From positions 1 through 20,710 of the forward strand of contig CAZJWJ010000095.1 in the NCBI GenBank assembly GCA_964549495.1: DNA of 20,710 bases, in the 5' to 3' direction. This stretch comes from JACKBJ01 sp964549495 (GTDB lineage Bacteria > Chloroflexota > Anaerolineae > Epilineales > Epilineaceae). The notes beneath the pieces were generated by a model. That model had not been told where the DNA came from. It saw only the letters and a list, made by a program, of their open reading frames with translations, and did not search any database. Of this stretch, positions 15,459 to 20,710 are shown piece by piece; the first letter of the stretch is position 1; each line of letters begins with the position of its first letter. The position numbers and the translations under genes are program-made.

Positions 15459-16495
15459 AGGCCAAGCTGAGGAAGGCGCTGACCACGAGCCTCCGACTCG
15501 ACGAGGTCTTGCGAGACGTTCCGGGCTTGCGGAAGATCACCGGATCGAGTGGCGACAAGCCGCGGCCGGCGGTGGCGCGCCCGAGCAAGCGCCGACGACC
15601 GCGCCGCGGGCGCCGGCGACACTCGGCCTTCACCGCGGCTGCGATGCATCGAGCCTGGCGCGACGTGCGCTCCAGCGGAGGCGGCGCGGGCGTCGACGGC
15701 GAGACGATCGCGCACTTCGAGGCCGACCTACCGGCACGATTGGGCCAGCTTGGCAGCGAGCTCTCGCGGGGCAAGTATCGGCCGCGCGGCGTGCGCCGCG
15801 TATTCGTGCCCAAGCCGAAGGGCGGACTGCGGCCGCTGGTCATCTGGACCCTCCGTGATCGGGTGGCCCAGCGGGCGGTCTACAACGCGGTGGCGCCGAG
15901 GTTCGAGTCGCGCTTCCTGGACTGTAGTCATGGCTTCCGCCCCGGCCGCTCCACGGCGACGGCCGTAGCCCAGGTGGCGGAGGCGCGCGACGAGGGTTTC
16001 CGATGGGTCCTGGATGCTGACATCCAGGACTGCTTCGACAGCATCGATGCCGAGCGGCTCACCCGCGAGCTGCGCGAGTGGCTCGACGATCGGCAGCTGT
16101 GTCGCACCATCGAATGCTGGCTCACGGCGGAGGCGCGTGGTCGCGACGGCCGGCGCCACATCTTGAGCGCGGCCCAGGGCGGGGTGCTTTCCCCATTGCT
16201 CTGCAACGTCTACCTGCATTCCTTCGATCTGCGGCTCCAGCGGCGAGACCTACGGCTGGTGCGCTATGCAGACGACTTCGTCTGTCTCGTCCGCCGGCGC
16301 CGCGACCTGAAGCGGGCCCGCCAGCGGGTCGAAACCGCTCTGCAGGAGCGGGGCCTGCGCCTCAATCCTGGCAAGACCCGCGAGACCTCCTTCGACGAAG
16401 GCTTCGCCTTCCTGGGCTACTTTCTGCTGCGCGATGAATGCCACGAGCTGTCCCCGCGGGGCCGGCATACGAACGGAGGAGGCGCACGACGATGA
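15455..16495 (+). CDS. Stand-alone CRISPR-associated reverse transcriptase
   Basis: This 346-aa group II intron-like reverse transcriptase is not fused to Cas1 or Cas6. A basic N-terminal extension (about 1-56) precedes the RT motifs: GGGAGVDGETI (75-85), FVPKPKGGLRPL (117-128), HGFRPGRST (159-167), the catalytic ADIQDCFDSI with D189, QGGVLSPLLCN (241-251), YADD at 271-274, and LNPGKTRETSF. The protein ends soon after RT motif 7 (FLGYFL), with no maturase or HNH domain, so this is not a mobile intron protein. All three catalytic aspartates (D189, D273, D274) are present. The start is GTG 15455, overlapping the GTPase stop, with GAGGAGG 7 bases upstream; the stop overlaps the cas1 ATG. It probably works with Cas1-Cas2 to capture spacers from RNA, as shown for RT-Cas1 systems in other bacteria. 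Confidence 0.93.
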   Translation: MKAKLRKALTTSLRLDEVLRDVPGLRKITGSSGDKPRPAVARPSKRRRPRRGRRRHSAFTAAAMHRAWRDVRSSGGGAGVDGETIAHFEADLPARLGQLGSELSRGKYRPRGVRRVFVPKPKGGLRPLVIWTLRDRVAQRAVYNAVAPRFESRFLDCSHGFRPGRSTATAVAQVAEARDEGFRWVLDADIQDCFDSIDAERLTRELREWLDDRQLCRTIECWLTAEARGRDGRRHILSAAQGGVLSPLLCNVYLHSFDLRLQRRDLRLVRYADDFVCLVRRRRDLKRARQRVETALQERGLRLNPGKTRETSFDEGFAFLGYFLLRDECHELSPRGRHTNGGGARR

Positions 16496-17505
16496 GCACG
16501 ATCTACGTGAAGGAACAGGGAGCGACGGTGCGGACCCGCAACGGCCGGATCGTGGTGACGCGCAAGGGCGAGTCCTTGATGGACGTGCCCCTGGCGCAGG
16601 TCGAGCGCCTGGCTGTGATCGGCAACGTGCAGGTGACCACGCCGGCGCTGACGCGGATGCTGGCCCGAGAGGTGGACGTGGTCTTCCTGTCGACGCGGAT
16701 GTCCTACCGTGGCCGGCTGGACGGCGGCAGCTCCAAGCAGGCGCAGCTGCGCATCGAGCAGCTGAGAGCCTTGGAGCTGCCCGCCTTTGCGCTGGAGCTC
16801 GCACGGCCGGTGATCCTGGGTAAGATGGCCGAGCAGCGCAACGTGCTCAAACGCCGGCTCGGATCGCTCGATGCCGAGCGTGAGGCTGTACTGCGCCGCG
16901 CGATGACCGGGATCGACGCCATGCGGCGAGCGGCGGAGCAGGCGGCCGATGTCGAGGCGCTCCGCGGCTGCGAGGGCAAGGCGGCGGTCTACTACTTCGG
17001 AGGGCTTCGCCAGCTGCTCGACCCGGCTTGGGGCTTCCGCGGGCGTGCCTATCGCCCTGCGCCCGATCCCTTCAACGCCGCGCTGAGCTTTGGCTACGCG
17101 CTGCTGCAGCGCGATGCGGTCGCGGCGGTAAACCTGGTGGGGCTCGACCCGCACGTGGGCTTCATGCACACGGTGCACCACGGCCGCCCTTCCTTGGCGC
17201 TCGACTTGATGGAGGAGTTCCGGCCCTCGGTGGTGGACGTCATGCTACTCGAGCTGCTGCGCAAGAAGCAGCTCGGACCGGGGGACTTCGAGCGCGAAGC
17301 CGGCGGCCCGCGGCCGGTATCGCTGTCGCCAGCTGCGGTCGAAGTCGTGCTGCGGGCTTACGAGGATCGCATGAACACGCGCCTGCGCCATCGGCCGAGC
17401 AAGCGCGTCACGACCTGGCGCCGCTGCGTGGAGTTGCAGGCCCGTCAGGTGGCGGGCGTGGTCCTGGGGCGGCGCGAGCGATACGAGCCGCTGCGGCGGC
17501 GCTAG
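16492..17505 (+). CDS. cas1: Cas1 integrase
   Basis: This 337-aa Cas1 inserts new spacers as a complex with Cas2. It has the N-terminal beta domain (STIYVKEQGATVRTRNGRIVV) and the helical catalytic domain. Metal ligands are E161 (GCEGKAAVYYF), H226 (LDPHVGFMHTVH) and the acidic cluster D238/E241 (SLALDLMEEFRP). The length is normal. ATG 16492 is chosen because it overlaps the RT stop as ATGA and has GGAGGAGG upstream; a longer frame from 16438 would lie within the RT gene. It lies 3 bases before cas2. It presumably serves both arrays in the window, whose repeats are nearly identical. No Cas4 is encoded nearby. Confidence 0.98.
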   Translation: MSTIYVKEQGATVRTRNGRIVVTRKGESLMDVPLAQVERLAVIGNVQVTTPALTRMLAREVDVVFLSTRMSYRGRLDGGSSKQAQLRIEQLRALELPAFALELARPVILGKMAEQRNVLKRRLGSLDAEREAVLRRAMTGIDAMRRAAEQAADVEALRGCEGKAAVYYFGGLRQLLDPAWGFRGRAYRPAPDPFNAALSFGYALLQRDAVAAVNLVGLDPHVGFMHTVHHGRPSLALDLMEEFRPSVVDVMLLELLRKKQLGPGDFEREAGGPRPVSLSPAAVEVVLRAYEDRMNTRLRHRPSKRVTTWRRCVELQARQVAGVVLGRRERYEPLRRR

Positions 17506-17508
17506 GGG

Positions 17509-17790
17509 ATGGTCATGTTCGTCGTGGTCAGCTACGACATCACCAACGATCGGCGCCGCAGGAAGGTGCACAAGACCTTGGAGGGTTTCGGCTCGCGGGT
17601 GCAGTTCAGTGTCTTCGAATGTCACCTGTCGGAGACGCAACTGGCGCAGCTCAAGCGGCGGCTCGAGAAGCTGATCGCGCGCAAGCAGGACTCGCTGCGT
17701 TTCTACTACTTGTGCGCGGCCGATGTGCGCCGGGTGGAGACGATGGGGGTCGGCCGGGTCACGACGGTTCCGAACTGCCGCATCGTTTGA
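17509..17790 (+). CDS. cas2: Cas2
   Basis: This 93-aa Cas2 has the ferredoxin-like start MVMFVVVSYDITNDRRRRKVHKTLEGFG with D10 at the conserved first-strand position, then FSVFECHLSE and a final strand FYYLCAADVRRVETMG. It forms the core of the Cas1-Cas2 integrase. The gene begins 3 bases after cas1; an alternative ATG lies two codons in, at 17515. Its last 32 bases overlap the 3' end of the WYL gene on the other strand, so both genes share sequence for their final codons. Confidence 0.97.
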   Translation: MVMFVVVSYDITNDRRRRKVHKTLEGFGSRVQFSVFECHLSETQLAQLKRRLEKLIARKQDSLRFYYLCAADVRRVETMGVGRVTTVPNCRIV

Positions 17791-19816
17791 GCCACACGAT
17801 GCGGTCGAGCCGGAAGGTCCGCTCGGCGCCCCGGAGGCGGCAGTGGGCGGTGACGTATTCTCGATCGGCGGTGGTGTAGCGGTCCAGGGGTTCGACGACG
17901 CGTTCGATCAGCCGGCCTTCGCGCCTCGACCAATAGCCCATCCGCAGCGGGGATGCCTCACGCACGGCCTCGTCGATCGCCTGCCGCTTGGGATCGAGGG
18001 CGGTGATGGCTCCCGGGGCGGTCGAGGCGTGTAGGCCGGCGATGACCCGAGCGGCGAGCTGCTCCCCGGCGGCACGAAGGTCGGAGTCGCAGTCGGCGAG
18101 GGCCGGCAAGATGGCCGACGCCGGGGTGTCGAGGTGTTCTGAGAAGTGCGCCAGCAGTAGCAAACCGCCGACGAGATAGCGGTCGTACTCGGTGGAGGTT
18201 CGCCGGCCGGGCACCGCTGTTTCGTCGCTGGTTTCGATTCGCATCCGGGTCAAGAGGTCGTAGAGGCTGGCCCTTTCCTCTGGCTGCACCAGCAAGCCAT
18301 TCATCCCTGGGTCACTGGAGACCAGCGCCCGGATGTGGGGCGACCCGCGCAGTTCCTCTAGCAGCGCGTCATCGGCTTCGATGACGCGCTGCTGCGTGAT
18401 ACGCGCGATCCGAGCCTCGCGCAACCAGCGATTCAGGCGGAAACGTGCGGGTTTCGGCAAGGGTTGCGCAAGGCGTGCTTCGATTCGTGATTGCCAGCCG
18501 TCGAGGATCGTGCCGAGCGGGCGTCCCGACCGCCGCGATATCGCTTCGACGACCCCGTGCCGAGCGCGTCCGCGGGCGATGCTGCGCCGGCTGAAGCGAT
18601 ACTGATTCGCGCGTCCGTCCCATTCGATCCAAGGCCGGAGGTGCAAGAGGTTCACGGGCGCGCTGGAATCCTCTGCTTGAATGTGCATCTCCGAGTCGAC
18701 GGTCAACGATCCGAAACGGCTTGGTACGACTCCCTCGCTTCGTCCCAACAGCCACGCGCCGGCGAGCGTGATCTGCCAAGCCTGCTGGTCGACCTTGAGG
18801 CCGCCGGGGCCCAGGGTCGGTGCGACCATGCCCATTGGGCGTAGGAGCGTGGTCAGGACCCACTCGCCCAGCCTGGCGGGAATGGCATCTCCATCCAATC
18901 GGCTGGCCACGACTGGCTGATCGTCCGGCCATAGCCGGAGGCGCTCGAGAATGCCCAAGGTGATCGACCGCAGCTCGCCCGAGTCCGCCAACCGTCGCGG
19001 CTTCCGGATTCCCGAAGATTCGGCGATATCAGACAAATCGCCGCGGAGCTTCCACAGTTCCAGCCAGCAACGCGCGGCGCCGCGATCGAACCATGCGACT
19101 GCATCCGGCGTGGTTCGAAGGAATCCCCGGTCGTCGTGGACCAGTCCTAGACTCCCGGCGAGGCCGATGACGAGACGACATCGGTCGTGTCCCTGCCGTC
19201 CTCTTGTTAGCTCCTGTGGTTTCAGCCGTTCACGAAGCGCCTCTAGCGCTGCCGTGGTCGGCTGACCATCTCCGCGCAGGGCCAAATCCTGATTCGCGAT
19301 GATCATCAGCAAGCTGACGAGATCGTGCAGCGGGTCGATCTCACCGGGCGACACACGCTGGTCTCGGGCCGGCGCGGGTACCGGGATCCACTCCAGGTAC
19401 TCGCGAGCGACATGGATCTCGTCAGGCGCCATCGATCCCTGGTATCGAGGCACGAAAGCCATGCCCCGATACACCAGCCGCTCCGTGGTCGACTCCGGAT
19501 TGCGCCAGGGGCGAAAGGCGGCGACCCCGTCCTTCCAGGGCCGCCACGGTCGTAAGGGGCCGTAGATTCCCTCGAAGGCAGGTAGTGAGATGCTGCCGCC
19601 ATGTTGGGCCAGGGTAACCAGGCCGGCGCGGTCCACGTCCTCGAGATCCCAGAAGCAGCGGCGCCACGACAACGCGCTGCCGAGGTGTTCTTCGAGCGTC
19701 GCCACCAACTCCGACTTCGGCGACCGACTATTGCCCGGCAGCGCCAGCGCCCGAGCGATCGCCACGAGCTGCCGGTGGGAGGTCTCTGTCAGGAGTTGTC
19801 GGAGGGGGTAGTGCAT
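17759..19816 (-). CDS. WYL-domain protein with helicase-associated-type middle
   Basis: This protein of about 685 aa ends in a WYL domain (roughly residues 605-675: PLRMGYWSRREGRLIERVVEPLDRY, then FRLDRIVWL). WYL domains bind ligands or nucleic acid in many regulators of phage defence. The middle has short helical repeats and an SPHIRALVSSDPGMNGLLVQP stretch resembling helicase-associated (XPB/Ssl2-like) domain proteins. No Walker A motif is visible, so it is not a helicase itself. The N-terminus (MHYPLRQLLTETSHRQLVAIARAL) looks like a small DNA-binding helical motif. ATG 19816 was chosen; ATG 19843 would add 9 residues and neither has a good Shine-Dalgarno. Further upstream the frame only reads through repeats. 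It lies on the strand read from array 2, directly after the trailer. It is a candidate regulator of the locus. Confidence 0.85.
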   Translation of the reverse strand: MHYPLRQLLTETSHRQLVAIARALALPGNSRSPKSELVATLEEHLGSALSWRRCFWDLEDVDRAGLVTLAQHGGSISLPAFEGIYGPLRPWRPWKDGVAAFRPWRNPESTTERLVYRGMAFVPRYQGSMAPDEIHVAREYLEWIPVPAPARDQRVSPGEIDPLHDLVSLLMIIANQDLALRGDGQPTTAALEALRERLKPQELTRGRQGHDRCRLVIGLAGSLGLVHDDRGFLRTTPDAVAWFDRGAARCWLELWKLRGDLSDIAESSGIRKPRRLADSGELRSITLGILERLRLWPDDQPVVASRLDGDAIPARLGEWVLTTLLRPMGMVAPTLGPGGLKVDQQAWQITLAGAWLLGRSEGVVPSRFGSLTVDSEMHIQAEDSSAPVNLLHLRPWIEWDGRANQYRFSRRSIARGRARHGVVEAISRRSGRPLGTILDGWQSRIEARLAQPLPKPARFRLNRWLREARIARITQQRVIEADDALLEELRGSPHIRALVSSDPGMNGLLVQPEERASLYDLLTRMRIETSDETAVPGRRTSTEYDRYLVGGLLLLAHFSEHLDTPASAILPALADCDSDLRAAGEQLAARVIAGLHASTAPGAITALDPKRQAIDEAVREASPLRMGYWSRREGRLIERVVEPLDRYTTADREYVTAHCRLRGAERTFRLDRIVWLKRCGSSEPS

Positions 19817-19941
19817 GATGGTTGGTGGAATGGTGTCCAACATGCCGGCACATGGGCCAGCGAACAGAGTACCTCTACACTGGGCACCGGATGCAGTGAG
19901 AGCCTGGGAGGCGCGATTGCTGGTGACATAATCATGAACGC
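19817..19941 (-). other. Spacer between array 2 trailer and WYL gene
   Basis: These 125 bases lie between the degenerate trailer repeat and the start of the WYL gene, both read leftward. No hairpin terminator for the array transcript is evident, so array 2 transcripts could run into the WYL gene. A GAGGT at about 19870 is too far from either ATG to be its ribosome site. No strong promoter is visible. Confidence 0.4.
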
Positions 19942-20710
19942 GTGTCCATCCGATATGGGGCGTCGGTGATCTTGGGACCTTCAGATCGACGGGACCATCG
20001 ACTGGGACGACGAGTTTCCATCCCACTTGGGGCGTCGGTGATCTTGGGACGGCTGCTTCGACAACGTCCTCACGCTTCACATCGAGTTTCCATCCCACTT
20101 GGGGCGTCGGTGATCTTGGGACACGCCCCTCGATGAAGCGTGCTACCCGCTAGACTAGTTTCCATCCCACTTGGGGCGTCGGTGATCTTGGGACGATCCA
20201 AGACCATGTGGAGCCCCACATGGCCCGCCGTGTTTCCATCCTACTTGGGGCGTCGGTGATCTTGGGGCACTGTGCAGGGGTCGAAGGCGGACGCGCTGTG
20301 CTTGTTTCCATCCCACTTGGGGCGTCGGTGATCTTGGGACTGGCGTCATCTATGTCACGACCACGCCGTATCCGAGTTTCCATCCCACTTGGGGCGTCGG
20401 TGATCTTGGGACGGTGGACAAGGTCACGGCCATCGCTGGCGAGGCCTGCGTTTCCATCCCACTTGGGGCGTCGGTGATCTTGGGACGACGGCACCGATCC
20501 TGGTGACGACGATGACGACTCGTTTCCATCCCACTTGGGGCGTCGGTGATCTTGGGACGTGGTCCTGTCATGCGCATCAACGCCATGAAGATCGGGTTTC
20601 CATCCCACTTGGGGCGTCGGTGATCTTGGGACTACGAAGATGCCCGAGTGCACGGACTGCCCGCCCGAGTTTCCATCCCACTTGAGGCGTCGGTGATCTT
20701 GGGACCGTTT
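19942..20710 (-). CRISPR. CRISPR array 2 (right end outside window)
   Basis: Eleven 37-bp repeats start at 19942, 20014, 20086, 20158, 20232, 20304, 20376, 20450, 20522, 20596 and 20669, with ten full spacers of 35-37 bp; the array continues past the window. The repeat differs from array 1 only by GTGATCTT instead of GTGCTATT, that is two bases, both in the loop of the predicted crRNA hairpin. The first repeat (19942-19978) is degenerate at four positions in its left half. The repeat at 20232 has two changes and the one at 20669 has one (CTTGAGG). On the minus strand the repeats end ATGGAAAC, so reading is leftward, the degenerate repeat is the trailer, and the leader lies beyond the right edge. 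Confidence 0.98.

Noticed and set aside
15455..16495. Reverse transcriptase as part of a group II intron or retron
   Set aside because: No maturase or HNH domain, no intron RNA ends, no msr/msd-like region, and gene overlaps with the GTPase and cas1 genes show a CRISPR adaptation RT.
17028..17879. 283-codon plus-strand frame overlapping cas1 and cas2
   Set aside because: Out-of-frame shadow of two well-supported genes, low-complexity Ala/Gly/Arg product.
19844..20098. N-terminal extension of the WYL protein to 779 aa
   Set aside because: The extra residues are translated CRISPR repeats and trailer DNA; the gene-like sequence begins at 19816 or 19843.
20150..20685. Open frames across array 2 on both strands with repeating VPRSPTPQVGWK peptides
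   Set aside because: Translated repeats of the array, not a repeat protein.

Overview
This window is an almost self-contained type III CRISPR-Cas locus from a GC-rich bacterium with strong Shine-Dalgarno sequences, GTG and ATG starts, and long runs of overlapping genes. The phylum cannot be fixed from the sequence. The gene style fits GC-rich Gram-negative lineages, which is only an impression. Nearly every gene is either a recognisable CRISPR component or sits inside a CRISPR operon.

Layout from left to right. (1) CRISPR array 1 (1-739) runs in from outside the window. It is read on the minus strand, and its leader lies at about 740-1000. (2) A minus-strand DUF4126-type membrane protein (1013-1594). 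(3) A divergent promoter with a palindrome over its -35 box, followed by a plus-strand effector operon (1835-11609): a P-loop ATPase with a C-terminal winged helix, a possible 33-aa micro-ORF, an HD-less Cas10 with an intact GGDD, a Cas7-Cas5-Cas11-like fusion, a double Cas7, Csx19, and a large single Cas7 with an insertion. This set matches the fused subtype III-D variant (III-Dv) known from Synechocystis. (4) A convergent minus-strand pair (11648-13785): a CARF-HEPN ribonuclease of the Csx1/DxTHG group, translationally coupled to a two-helix membrane protein. (5) A plus-strand adaptation operon (14084-17790): a small membrane protein, an Era-like GTPase with a C-terminal hydrophobic region, a stand-alone group II intron-like reverse transcriptase, Cas1 and Cas2. 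(6) A minus-strand WYL-domain protein (17759-19816) whose 3' end overlaps that of cas2. (7) CRISPR array 2 (19942 to the window end), with a degenerate trailer repeat on the left, also read on the minus strand. Its repeat differs from that of array 1 at two loop positions only.

How the parts probably work together (inference from family knowledge): RT-Cas1-Cas2 would acquire spacers, possibly from RNA. Both arrays would feed crRNAs to the III-Dv-like complex, whose Cas7 domains keep candidate RNA-cleaving aspartates. Cas10 has a GGDD but no HD nuclease, so its likely output is cyclic oligoadenylate, sensed by the CARF-HEPN protein and perhaps relayed to the coupled membrane protein. No cas6 is visible, so crRNA processing must come from elsewhere or from the complex itself. 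The least explained parts are the GTPase and small membrane protein in the adaptation operon, the ATPase/winged-helix protein heading the effector operon, and the membrane partner of the CARF-HEPN protein.
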